Assembly (NCBI RefSeq): GCF_037038585.1
Contig: NC_092526.1
Coordinates: 37,089,501-37,153,500, forward strand
Reading direction: 5' to 3'
Origin: Patagioenas fasciata
Taxonomy: Eukaryota > Chordata > Aves > Columbiformes > Columbidae
Length of the DNA: 64,000 nucleotides
Shown: in pieces, positions 46,351 to 59,100 of the stretch
Layout: each line of letters begins with the position of its first letter
Position numbering within the stretch: the stretch's first letter is position 1
Notes under the pieces: model-generated
The model's database searches: none
What the model saw: the letters and a program-made list of their open reading frames with translations, nothing else
Told to the model about the DNA's origin: nothing
Program-made: the position numbers and the translations under genes

Positions 46351-46390
46351 TGTGAATTTACGCCACATTCTGTGAATTTAGACCAGATTC
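46351..46390. repeat. Tandem duplication, 2 x 20 bp
   Basis: Two adjacent 20-bp units both starting TGTGAATTTA and ending ATTC, with three mismatches between them. A small recent slippage product. Confidence 0.85.
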
Positions 46391-48689
46391 TTCACACAGC
46401 TACTTCTCCTTGCAGAGGCATCCGGGCTCACATAGTCCCAGTGGCTTCTGGGGGCCCTACTCTTTACCCAAAGCTAAATGATGAATTGTGTTCCTGCTAA
46501 ACCTGCTTCCCGCCAGAGTCCCTCCTTTGCCCCAATCTCGGTCCCCTCCATGACTTAGCAAGGTGTGACTTTGCCTTGGCACTCTGGTGCAAGGCCAGGT
46601 ACGGCCTTTTGGTCTCTCTCCTTCTCTGTGCTGCTGTCCCTGCCTTGGGAGCGACAGATGACGGCCCTGCAGAAACTCGGTTATTGTTCGTTTTCCATCT
46701 TATGGCAAGTCCCTCATGCGCCAGATGTCAGCAAAACTGCTTTGGGCTGAACCTCTAAAGGTCACATAAGCTCTGAAGAGCACCTTATGTTTTCACCTGA
46801 CAGACTGTCATACAGAAGGAGGAACTAAAATTAATTGCTGACCATGGCTTAGGCATGCTATAAACACCTGTTTATGCTCCAAATAATGGTGAGCTTTTTC
46901 TTGCCTATTTAAGCCCTTTTATCACATACTTCACAGCTTGTGGGTGCCACATACTCAAAAACTATTCTGTTGCTTTAAGAGCTAGAAAAAAGGATGAAAA
47001 AAAGCACACTCATTAAAGCACTCATTAAAGTACCAGACGTGACAAATGTAATACAAATGGGACACTGACCTGGTGTAGATGGGCACTGTGGGTGCAGGGA
47101 GCATTTCAGACAGCTTTAACCCAGGCAGTAGCATAGTTGTAGCTGCAGAAGCCCAATTGCAAGCTGCAATACACACCTCAAAAAGTAAATCTTGCATCCA
47201 TCAGTCCAGTGCTGGCGTTTATCTCCCTTGTTTGAAGCTATGTCCACAGTCCCTGCCTTGATTGCCATAAGGATGCTCCCACACTGAAGAAGAGCAATGA
47301 CTTCTTCCAACAGCCACACAGCGAAAGCTTTGGGCAACAGCAGCAGGATGCCAAAGCTCTGTATTTGCCATCCTCCCTTGCTGCAGAATAATAAGGTGAT
47401 AAACAAAAATGTGGAAGGCAGCGCCGAAGAAAAGGTGTTTGCTGTCCTGGTGTGAGTAGTACTGCTAACACAATGGGGAAAACTGAGCTTCACAGAGATG
47501 TGATGGATCACGAGGTGAGGGAGCCACCCTGCCACCAAGGGACCAGGTGCTTGGAATGGGGACAGGTCAGCAGCTGGGATCCTGCATGACATGAAGCAAC
47601 TGCTGTGATGAAGCAACGTCAGCCCTATGCTTGAGGAAGGAGTTCGGGCTTCCCAGTAACCAACCAATTGGAGAACTTTTCCTTTCAAATGGGAACTGGA
47701 TTTCATCTGCTGCACGTGGGAGGAAAGAGCTGTTGGAAGCACAGTGGAAGTCAAAGCTGAAATAAAAACCAAACCAAACTCAGTAACTGCTGTCAGAGTG
47801 AAATGGGGAGGAGAAGGGGAAATTGTTAGGGAACAGTTCTTGGAAATGACCTCAGCTTGGCCCTGAGTGCCCACATATTAGCTTAAAAGCAGCTGCTGGG
47901 GGGTGGTATATTCTAAATTGCTCTGCTGGTAAATACCCCGTTTCTGTCATCACAACCTGCTGGTTTTGTATCATTTCCTGCTATGTAGACTGACTTTCAC
48001 ACTTTGAAAAAATAAATCTTATGCCTCCCTCGATGTGAGAAGCTAGCAAACACTAATTTGGTGCATAATTTCAGTGGTGGCAGAAAGAGGAAAGCCTGAG
48101 TGTGGTGCTTGGTTTCAGGATCACTATCTCACTGTCTTGGTTTAAGAAATGTCTATGTATGTTTGACAGCTCCAGCTTTTAGCATGTCCATTTATCCTAA
48201 AGTCAGGCTGGAGGAGCTGTGGGAGGGAAGCGGAGGTTGTTTGGAAGAGAAGAAACAGTGGAGACACTTTAAAAGTAGTGCAGGTCAATCTGGAGCAAAA
48301 TGCGGGCAAAAAAGAGGGTGGGTGGAAGAGAGGAATGGTTACCATTAGCCTTCTTCAGTTTCCAACGCAAGCGTGTGCTATCTATTGCTAATTTAGCTGC
48401 GTGAGAGAGCCACAATTTCTTTAAAACATGCCAGGACTCCGGTCTGTCTCTCAGCCTGTAATATCCAAACAACAAATTGGGTCCCAGCTGGGCTGTGTTT
48501 ATCAGCTTAAGAAGAACTGATTTTCTCTTCCACTGTCAGGAAGGAAGAGTTGTCTGACAAGAACTGAGATCAATGCTCCCTCTCAAGCTCCAAGCAAATG
48601 GGCAATTACAACTATTTGGTTGGCCAGGTACTTATTTTGGCTCTGCAGGCTTTGACTGTGCCCTGTGACTGGTGGCACATCCCCATTGT

Positions 48690-48771
48690 CCATTCCTGTT
48701 CCCGTAGTCCATCTCTGTCCCCATCGTCCATCCTCACCCCATAATCCATCCTCACCCCATCATCCATCCCA
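48690..48771. repeat. Minisatellite, 18-19 bp unit, about 4.5 copies
   Basis: Units start CCATYCTSWCCCC and end TAAT/TCAT/CGT. Four full units of 19, 19, 18 and 18 bases are followed by a partial fifth. The last two full units differ by a single base, suggesting recent expansion at the right end. Confidence 0.85.
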
Positions 48772-51700
48772 CTGGCAGCATCTGTCATCACCTTTTACCC
48801 ACCACTGCCATCTTCTGCACAACTAATTACACTTTGACTCCTCTGTTCGGATGCACTGGCCTAAGTGAAAATGACTCTAAGCTGATTTGAATCGCATGTA
48901 AACAGGCAAGCAGGAAGCCTTGGTTCAAATAACTAGGCTTAACCTTTTTTTTTGGTGCTTATTCTTGCCTAATGTCTTTCAGGTCGATTTTCATGGACTG
49001 CTAACTATTAAAGCACGTTGATTTGTACAATACTTCCACTAGCCTTGCTATTATGTATAGGTAAGAATGAGATACTGTATCTAATCATGAGTATTTATTT
49101 ATCCAATTATATAACGTATTTACTTGTGTGGCTATATAGCATACAATTTAATTTGTTCTATGAAAATAGTGAGTCTTCCTTACTAGATTTGTGTCAAACC
49201 ATCTGAGCATAAATTGGAATTCAAATAAAAAATCACATTACTTTAAAGTATTCTTATTTAACTATTGATAAAATAGCTCAGATGGGCACAGTGTGAATGA
49301 CAGTAAAATTGGTGTTTACAACAGACCTATTAGACAGAAGGGAATTGGACTGAGAAAAACAAATCAATATTATTTTTTTTCCCACACCAGGCTTGAATAA
49401 AAACTGTGTGTAGAGAAGGGATCTTCTCATTTAAAAAATCATGGTCAGCTGATTTTTTGGAAAGCCCCTGTTCTTATAGCTGTGGAAGCGCATGCTGTCA
49501 TGGGAGCCTATTGGCTTCAAATCTCCTTGGCAAGATAACTATTGATTGTCTCCCCTTTCCCTCCTCTCTTATCTGGTAGGTTTTGATACAAATGAGTTGC
49601 CACACAGAGCTATATATGAAAGGATATTATACAACAGGGAAAAAGCCAAAGACAAGCACTTGGCTGAGTTGAGGCTGTTCTGTGCCTTTCCAGCACGATC
49701 AAATTAACAGTATTATCTCTGTGTGTGTGCTAGCACTTTCAGAAGGCTAATGGTGTCAAAATGGAAAAAGAAAAGGAGAAGAGTTTTGGGAAGGCAGCAG
49801 AGTGCTATCCCTAGAAGATTTGTTGTTTAATTTGAATAGCATCATGTTGCGAAGACTCTTCCCTGGATGGAGTAAGTTATTCTGAGAGAGGAACTCCACT
49901 GACTGTTTTTATCTGTAGGAAGAGATTAAGGAGGATGGTGGCAAGGACGCTGCTGGAGAGCAGCACGTGAGGACCTGAGGTTGCTTAGCAGAGAATATTT
50001 CCTCATTTTTATTTAGCTCCGGGGCATGGGTGATCTCTAGCCCTCTGCTCCCCACACCTGTCTCAATCTGCCAAATACATGTAGCTCTTCTGGGAACATA
50101 AGCAAACAAATAAAACCAATGTAAATATCCATGGCAACAGTTTGGTTTCATTCATGGATGCCCTTAGCAGAGAAGGAATTAATTGGGCACTGACTATCCA
50201 GGTTTCTTGCTGAATTTGGAGTTTCTGGTGAATCGCATCTGGATGAATCTTGATTTCTGCAAAATGGAGATGCAGTAGGAACTTTACAGTTTGCAAAGCC
50301 ATAGCCAGGGTCTGACCTCCCTCCTAATGTCTCCCACCACAAATTCTCATTGTTGACATGAGACCCACCCTGAGTTACAGCAGTTTTTGTGCTCCTGAGC
50401 ACCAAATTTCATCCTCCTCTCATTCTCTGGGCTTGCCTTCACCACCACTTCCATTGTGGCTACAACATCTACTACAACATGTCAAACAAGAAGGTGAGAT
50501 AAATAATCCCAAAGCTGCTTTTGGCTTTGGGCCTTGGCAGCCCTTACAATTACTGTAATGTGTGATGAACAGGAGGGATCATGAGCTATATACTGTGAGA
50601 AAAAAATGCAACACGGTACCATTTCAGTGCCAAATTTTCATGGCTTGGCTGACACAAGCATCTCAGCAGGGCAGAAGTGTGAGGGCCACAGAAACCCAAA
50701 AATACAAGAGAAAGCAGCATACTACAGCACTAACTCCTGTTTAACAGCAACATGCTGTTTCTGTAAGCACAGTGCCAGAGCTCTATTAGAGCACGCCAAC
50801 CCCAGTCCAACAGGAATAACCTCGGGTTAAACAGCTGTGAAATGCAGATAACCTGGGGTTAGCTTCATTTGCAGAGGGTGCTGGGCTGGATGCCTGTTAC
50901 TTAACCGAGTTGAAATTCAGATGATGATGTCTGCTTTGTTAGACTCCCTCACATGAACCACTCCAGGTCAGACACCCTGGGGGGTAGGTCTATTTTTCCC
51001 AGCACTGATTTCTTCGCGCCAGCTCCCTGCTTGCTAAGGACATCTCACCCCACACTGGCTGCTATGCAGCTGTGAGCCCGTCAGTGTTTGAGAGCAGTGC
51101 CTGCCATGCCTACACATTTGAAACGATAGCTCAGCTGCCAAAAATCTGGATAATAGTGCTCTTTGATCGTTTCTTTCCCCGTCATTCCTCTCCTGTCATC
51201 CCTGTGGAGAGGTATCTCAAGTGATGAAAGGTTTATAGGGAGAGGCGATATTTCTGGTTTAAACAAAGGATGCAGTTGGAAAAAACCAGACCCTCTCCAT
51301 GCTGCCGTGTAACGTGGGGCTGTCAAGTGGCCTGCAGGACACCAGTGGTCCCAAAACTCCAATGCCTACTTTTCCTGCCCCAGCAGGTCCAATGGAGGGG
51401 ATCAGATCAGGCCTTGCTTTTGGGAGGGCAGGAGCGACAGAGCCCAGGCACCAGCCAAACTCCCTTCCCAGCCTCACGAGGCAGCTTCTGGGAGAGCAAG
51501 ATTGTTATTTTTCTTTCTCCTTTTAAATCTTCCAAACAAGAACTTACATGCAGCCTAAGCCAAAAGTCCTGAGGCTGCAACAAGCTGAGAAAAGAGTTAT
51601 AATGACTGTATATGTTTAATGGCAGATCGTAAATAACTGTTGATATGTCAGCTGGAGGTCTTCAGCTGAGCAAGACTTGATCTCGAAATGGTAGCTGCCG

Positions 51701-54700
51701 CCCTGTTATCTGCAATGAAACAAATGGAAATACTTTTTGCATCTTTGCTTGATGTCTTTTTTATGTTCCAGGTTTGGAGATTTTCCTTGTTCCTGTGGAG
51801 CAGAGTGTGCTGACAAAAAGGAAAACGGCTCTCGGCTGCCTTCTGTGCGGTGACTGGTGCTGCTGGCCCAGCCTGAACGCTCCCGGGCTGCTGGCAGGGT
51901 TGGTCTCAGCTGGGCGGCTGCTGCCCGGCTTCCACGGCAGCCAGGAAAGGTGAGGGCCTGAAGACAGAGCTGAGCTCCTTCACCTTTTGCTCCACCACCT
52001 CTTGCTCCTTCCTTACACCTTGTGTGGGCAGTACAGTCCCGAGGGGACAGGAGCTGACAGGCTGCTTCAGCCAAACACGGGTACCGGCAACGGCACCTTC
52101 TGTAACCTCGGTCAGAGCAGGTTATCCCTTTATTTAGCTTCCTGTCTTTGACTTTATCCACCTAGATTTGTGCCCATGAAGAAAAGAGTAATTTCTTACT
52201 GTGTGTTTTCTCTTACACGGTCTGGGGAGTCACACAAACAGTGTATTTTTTGACCAGGTTAGGGAAAAAGATGTAGTTCAGATCAGTCCAGATTGTTTGG
52301 CTGGGACAGACCTTTGTGGCTTAGAGTTATTTTGCCCTTTCTAAAATAAATTCCATCTGTATCCAATGCAACAATAAAAAAAATGTTTTGAAGAAAAATC
52401 AAAATATTTGGATGCTTTCCCATTTGCTCTGCCACTGTGAATGCTCTGTAAGAGTCATGCAAACATCTTGGGTCCTCAGACACTTATTCCTTGGGTGCTG
52501 ATTTTGGGGTGGTGTCCACCGGGTGCTTGGGGGGGGTGGGGGTTACCCCAGCACAGCTGCCCCTGTGCAGCTGCATTATCAGGGCAGAGCTGAAGATGGC
52601 AGCAGGAATTCGGTTTCCCTCACTGCATTTTGTCTCCTTGCGAAGCACAGCTGCAAGCGGGGCTGCTGCGGGGTGCAAATGGGGCCGTGATAATGGGTGT
52701 AATTACATTGCTCCTGAGGTCACCACAGAGAAAGATCAACTTTTCTTTCCCTTGCATTTAAACTGATTTAAGGTACAATGAGCACCGAAGCAACCCAGAA
52801 ATCTCCACATGGGTCCTGACCTGGGGTGATTGCTTTTTCTAGGGATCCCCCATCTGGTGTGGGGACTACAGGCTGTCCAGACAGAATGACAACTTCATGC
52901 TACCTCCGATGGCTTTCAGGAATGGGCACCACATGAGTTCGCAGTGCACAGCTAGAAAAAGAAAAAAGAAATCGAGATAAATGTGCATTTTGCACATCAG
53001 ATGCCTTGCTTGCAGGGGCTGATTGCTGAGGGGCTGGCTGTGGGTGCCACGAGCCCTGGGGTTTTGCTGCGCTATTGAAGGGAGATTACAGTATGAGGTC
53101 TGCGTGTTTTAAAGCAGCAGGCAAGGCAGGGATGCCTGGTGCTCTGCCAAGTGTGCAATCTTGAGTGCTGGACTCTCAAGCCAACAAGAGAGAGGCCAAG
53201 GAAGACAGCAAGAACTTTTTTTCTGCGTCTTAATTTATAGATGTTTCCTTAATCCTCTCGCAGACCTCATCTGTTTGAGAAATCAGGTTCATATGTCATC
53301 CGTAATGTCTCCTGCCAGACAAATAGCACCATAGCATCTGCAATTTCCATAAGTGTGTTGCACTTTGAAGACGGAGATACATGGGACACTTCAGCGTAGC
53401 TTGCTTTTAAGAGCTGCAGGATTTGCCTCATCAACATGAAGGTCTATTTGCTGTTCAGTGCACACTGGTATTAGTTTCGAGTTGCTCAGATGCATCAAGA
53501 GCAGAAGAGCTCGTTGCTCTGGGAAGGCACTGTCAGCCAATGCATTGCCCAGATATTCATTTAGAAGGCAAAAATTGAGAGGAAGCCTCAAAAAAAGGAG
53601 AAAAAAAAGGAAAAAAAGAAAGGCAACCCTATAAACCTTACATAATTTCCTGAGTTTCATTCATTTTGCTGTAATTTTACACATGTCTTCACATTAAGTG
53701 CTTACATTGTCAGAGGAGCACTCAGGATAAGTAATGTCACTCAGCGAGTCACAAATGGAAGCTATGTCGGCTGGCGTTGCAAAATGGATCTATAACTGGC
53801 TTTTTGTCCCTCAATTTGAGATGATCTAATTCGATTTCTGTGATTTACAGCTGGGAGGAGGATGCTCACCGTCCTCCCGCTCCCTCTGTGCGCCTGGGCT
53901 CAATGTTGTCCCCTCTTCTGAATATCCCGGGTTTTGGAGGTAATTCATCTCTGAAAGGGCAGTGCACGTATCTCCTGCCTAAACCAATTTGTACACCAGT
54001 AACTGGAAGGGGCATTTTTTTACCTGTCCTTGCTGGCAGCCCAGGATAGCAAGTATCACTCATGCCAGCCCTGAATTTGGAGATCATGGTGAAACTGCAT
54101 TTGTAAGAAAAATGAGCAAGGTGTTTGGGGTGAGTTATGGACACCCACAAGAATTTACCACCACACATGACAGTGGCAGTGCCCGTGTCATCCCAGGCTG
54201 CTGCTGCTGCTGCTTGAAATCCTCTTTTTGGCTTGTTTATTTGCTTGCCGTAGCTCTGACACGAAACTTCCCGCATCTGTGGGTTTCCCTGGGTTTCAGC
54301 GGGCTTCAGATCAAAGCCGAGACATATAAAAATAAACAGTCTATAAAATCTCACGAGCTGCTACTCAGGCAAAGAAAGAATTGGCGCTTAATGTACTGTG
54401 CCTGATTTAGCAAAAGAGGTGTTGCATCTCAGTATCAAATATGATTAATATTGAGATAACCATGCACATATGGGCAAAATTTACTGCTGGCTATCAGCGG
54501 TGGCAGGACAGACAGACTCCTGCCATGACCCTGGCAGGTCTCTCGTGGCTTTCCCAGCACCCTCTTCCCTCTCTGCATCACGCTCAAGTCATGAATATAT
54601 GTATCAACTATAGAACAGTCTTAAGCAAACATTTGTCTTGCAGAGCAATGGCCATTGTTACAGACTTTGGGGATGGATGTTTAGGAAAACAAGCCCATTT

Positions 54701-55639
54701 GAGCAAAGAGCTGGAAATGAGGACATTTTCACAATAATTTTTTCTTCGGGTTAACAGCTTTCAAATAAGCAGGTGAAACGGTCTGAGGTGATTAAAGCAA
54801 TAGAGAAGATTAGTTTTGTTATATATAATCACCTTTGCTTTTCTTTTATGTGTGGAGTGATTTTCTCAGCAGGATGTGTTATCTGTTTTAGGGAATGCTA
54901 GATCTTTTTTTTTAATGTAAATCAGCTTTTTAACCTTTTTGTGCCAATTTGATAGACTGCAATAGCAATTCTGTTTGGTGGTAGTTTCCCCCCTCCCCCA
55001 GGCACTTTTTTGTCTTTAATTGCCTTAATTGTTCTAATTCCAATAAACCTGGGATCACACCTTGGCTTGTGGAAATTTGCTGAGGGTCTGTGATGCTCAG
55101 CATGGAGCTGCTTCTCCAGACCTCTTTATCAGCTCACAAAGGTGGGGTGTGGGGACACGATGGAGCAAGGGACCGACCTCCTCTAGGATGGGTTACACTT
55201 CATCTCAACGCCATTTCACCCCTGCTCCCACAGGGAGTGGACACCTCCTTCCCCCTGCCTGCCCTGTCTTCTCAAAAAGATGAAGTTTTGGGTTAAACAG
55301 AGGCTCTCAGAATTCACATGTGTTTTGTTTGTTTGTTTGTTTACTATTGCAACTTGGTTCTGCCACCCTTATCTCTCTCCTCACTTTATGGGGAGGACAC
55401 ATCTGCCCATAAAGGGACATTCCTATCCGAACTCCTGTGCTGCTCACGGCCTCAGGGAACTGCAGACCCCGAGCTGTTGCTCCACATCGGATTACAGCCA
55501 GAAAGAAGCGAAAGGGGTAATTTGGCATCCTCATGCATTTTATTGGTGGGCTGAGATAATTTCACTCTGCTAAAATATGTCCCTCCATCAGTCCTCAGGC
55601 CTCAGTGGGGCAGCCTTGCCAAAAGATGCAACGCGGAGA

Positions 55640-56189
55640 AATGCCTCATCAGTATAGGGATGTATTCTGCCCTGGTGAGACCACACCTGGAATATTGTGT
55701 CCATTTCTGGGCCCCTCAGTTCCAGAAGGACAGGGAACTGCTGGAGAGAGTCCAGCGCAGGGCAACAAAGATGCTGAAGGGAGTGGAGCATCTCCCGTGT
55801 GAGGAAAGGCTGAGGGAGCTGGGGCTCTTTAGCCTGGAGGAGACTGAGGGGTGACCTCATTAATGTTTATAAATATACGGAGGGTGAGTGTCAGGAGGAT
55901 GGAGCCAGGCTCTTCTCAGTGACAACCAACAGTAGGACAAGGGGTAATGGGTTCAAACTGGAACACAGGAGGTTCCATTTAAATATGAGAAGAAACTTCA
56001 TCTCAGAACACTGGACCAGGCTGCCCAGGGGGGTTGTGGAGTCTGCTTCTCCACAGACATTCAAACCCGCCTGGACACCTTCCTGTGTAACCTCATCTGG
56101 GTGTTCCTGCTCCGACAGGGGGATTGCACTGGATGAGCTTTTGAGGTCCCTTCCAGTCCCTGACATTCTCTGATTCCGTGATTCTGTGT
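55640..56189 (+). mobile_element. CR1 LINE fragment, 5'-truncated, plus strand
   Basis: Translation on the plus strand gives the C-terminal CR1 reverse-transcriptase signature: [20 protein letters not shown], then [20 protein letters not shown] and [12 protein letters not shown]. Frameshifted remnants follow. The copy ends with the CR1 3' terminus TTCCAGTCCCTGACATTC and ATTCCGTGATTCTGTG (56174-56189). It is better preserved than the copy at 28.7 kb, so probably younger. The left end is approximate. Frame breaks make it non-functional. Confidence 0.95.
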
Positions 56190-59100
56190 TCATGATGGTG
56201 CATGAACCAATACAGCCTGTCAGGTACACGGTGGGGCGGAGAAGAGCCTGAGAAACGATTTCACACAAACCACTTGTAAAACAGTCCCTGGAGCAGCCCA
56301 GATGAGAAGGGCCCTCTCAGGACTGCTGGGAAATGAGTGTTCATCTGTCAGAGGCATCTTTAAAGAAGGTGGAGACGGCTGCACTACCCAGCCCTGATGA
56401 GGCTGTCCCTGTGTTTGGGATGCTGCCTGCACCAAGAAGCTCCAAATTCAAGGAGAAGGTAAAGAGAGGTTTTATTTCCAAGGAAATTGTGTCTAGAAGG
56501 CACGGGTCAGCCCAGAGACGCAATCCTCCTCACCCAGCCCCTCTCTCCAGGCTCCCCAGTCCAAAAGCTGTCAGGATGAGATGGGCTGCTCTTTTGATTA
56601 AGTCACTATGGGGGCACTTACCAGCTCTGGGGTCACTGCCTGTTTCTATAGAAAAGTTAAGCTTTATTGGGAAATAAAGAAGGAAAACACTAGATGATTA
56701 TCGGGGAGGAAAAAAGGTTACAGTAAAAAAGGGAATTAAGTAAAAAATAACAAGTTGGCGATTATTAGGGAGGGAGATGCAAAGAGATAAAAGAGATAAG
56801 GAGGGGAACAAACATCTCGTACAGTATATTAGGCTTCAGTGTGGATGTAAGTATAAAATGCTCCACAAGTCCTGTAATTGAGAAAATCCATCAAATGTCC
56901 TGACAGCTGTTCCAGCATTTCCAGAAGCGATAAAACTTGAATTTATTTCACTTCTGGAAAGGGGGCAGTATCACCTTCTGGCGGCTTTAATGAAATGCCA
57001 TAAAATTTGAGGAAAAACTGTGCTGTAAAGCAATAAAAAAGTGCAGTCAGCAGTGGGTTGTTTGCTGAAACACTGTCGGGGGGACACAGTGGGGCGGACG
57101 TGCTCCTGATGGCCACAGCACCCAACTTGCTGGAGAGGACCTGGGAGAGGTTCGTGTGGTTTCCAGCCATGCTCAGCCAGCCCCAGCACCTGGGTGAGCT
57201 TGGAGCAGAGAAAGGCTGTGACTGTGGGTACCAAGGAAATGTAATTGTTTTTTTGAACTGTGTCACTTGGTAACAGGAGAAAACGTCGTTGCTGCAAAAT
57301 GCCTCCCCTTCTACAGTAGCTGCTCGGCAGTGCACTTGTTTTCCTTATTTAATTTGTTAATTGAAACTAAATTTGTAATACAACGTTTAACTTATTTGAA
57401 GACTCCCGGACTCCGTAATTTAGCCCTAATTTGTTGGCAGGAGAGCACACCTTTTGCATACATTTTTTCTTTTTGGCTCACCATCATCTCTCACATAATT
57501 GCTGAGACGGTTTCCTTCCATTGCCTAATTTTGTGTAGATGCCGCAGGCACCTTGGGAGTCAGAATTACTACCCCCAGCTGGCAAATGTTATGGATCTAG
57601 GTAATATGTTTAAACAGGAGTGGAAGGAGAAGCCTAAAAATAGAAGGGAGGGAAGAAACGGTGCTGGCCGTGTAAAGGGAGCTAGTGGGGGGTACCGCTC
57701 AACTTTGCCTTCCCTAGGTGACACAAGGGGAAGGCGGCCGGGAAAGCAGAGTGAAAGCCACCGATTTGCTCCCAGTTATGGCTTAGTGATGTAAAATCCT
57801 TCATGCCAAACAAAAAGCTGGGGGTGAGGCTATAAAAACGATCTGGCTAACATGTGTCCCAGTCATCACAAGCAGTAAATCTCTGTGTAATGCTGCTTTC
57901 TGCTCTGTGACCCACTCTGCCACCGGGAGCATGGCCACGGCCACTGCTGTGTTGCTGCCAGCATCTCACGCTCTCAGGCACCTTCAGTGGTTGATGAACC
58001 TTTTGGGGAGTAACTGGGACACCTGTACGGGACGAGAAGTCTGTACTTTGGTCAGACTGCGGTTTCCAGTAGCTCAGCTGGGGGATGCATGTGGGAGTGA
58101 GTGTCTGCTGGAAGGGGTTCAGATCCAGGGAAGCATCTCATTGCCAGTGTGCACGAGGTGGGGCTGCCTGTGCTCCATGGCACACTGTGCACTTTCCACC
58201 ACAAACCAGACAATAAAGAGAGAAAAGCTGAAAGGTGATCTGCTGAAGGACTATGGAATTCCTAAGTGGGCTTGTCTTTTCAAACGTGTTGGCAGATTTT
58301 GGCCAAATCTGAGAGGCTGAGTCCTGCTGATAACCCCTGTGCTGCTTGTTCTGCGTTCCCAGCCTGAGTTCCCTGCTGCTGGCAGGGGTGTTGAAACAAG
58401 CAGGGAATGATCGTTTTCCACCGGCAATGAGAATTTGGAGCCCTTTTCCCTGATGGGCGAGATGCAGCTCGTGGCTAAAAGCCCAGCGATGTCTGTGGGG
58501 GGAGCCCAGGCCAGCCTGTGGCGTCTAACTGGGCGTCACAGCTGTGTGCTAGACTGAAAAAAAAAGAGGTTTTTTCCACAATAAGTAATCTGAGGCAGCC
58601 CACGATTTCCAGTAGGAGTTATATGAGTGGTAGGGAGGGGATTTCCCAAGACTTCGGTGGCAGCCTGTCAAGGAGCTGATACTAAAATACCCCTCGGCAT
58701 GAGCGGGGCCGAGATGACCCCCTCGGTGAGGGGTGGTGCCGTGATGGCATCATGATGGCATTCCCGGCTGTGGGAAGGATTCTTCTGTTTAACCCAAAGT
58801 CCAGATTTCTGTGTGAGGGTTCCCATGGCAACCAGGCTGCGAAGATTAAATATTTAAAAATATGGAAGTGATGCCAGTGAATGCAAGAACTTTGGGGCAA
58901 GTGGTATCTCCCCGCTCCATCCCCAGGGAGGAGTGTACGCTCCTACAGCAAGCCAGGCCCTTATGACATCTTTCCAAGTGTGACTTGGTCATGGTCCACA
59001 CCAGTGTCCCATGGCCCTGCCGCTGTCACCCCCCCCGCAAGGCTTCCCCCAGCTGGCGAAGCCACCCCGTCCATCACTCTGCTCATCACCCTGTCCATCA

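Larger units (their letters stand above)
43479..55639. other. Intergenic region upstream of CREB1 (part 1)
   Basis: No coding exon is recognised in these 12 kb. Contents are a 15-A run (44153-44167), a 2 x 20-bp tandem duplication (46351-46390), a five-unit minisatellite (48690-48771), a (GTTT)n tract (55325-55342), a chance-looking minus-strand open frame (47119-47706 from its first ATG), and AT-rich stretches near 49000-49260, 49430-49700 and 54780-55040 that may be regulatory. By human synteny the next gene to the right should be KLF7, but none of its zinc-finger or N-terminal sequence occurs here. Confidence 0.6.

Noticed and set aside
46576-46758. Frame resembling a secreted peptide with a strong signal sequence (hydrophobic LLVSLLLCAAVPALG followed by a short tail)
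   Set aside because: It begins with TTG, not ATG; no in-frame ATG lies nearby upstream. No precursor family is recognised and no splice signals support an exon.
51706-52161. 151-codon minus-strand frame with many Cys and Arg
   Set aside because: No zinc-finger spacing or other motif, and no splice context. Treated as chance.
55660-55854. 64-codon plus-strand frame as a host gene
   Set aside because: This is the CR1 reverse-transcriptase C-terminal signature, part of the CR1 fragment.
57267-57794. 175-codon plus-strand frame
   Set aside because: It opens with TTG and its only internal ATG is far downstream. It covers an AT-rich block that looks regulatory, and no protein family is recognised.
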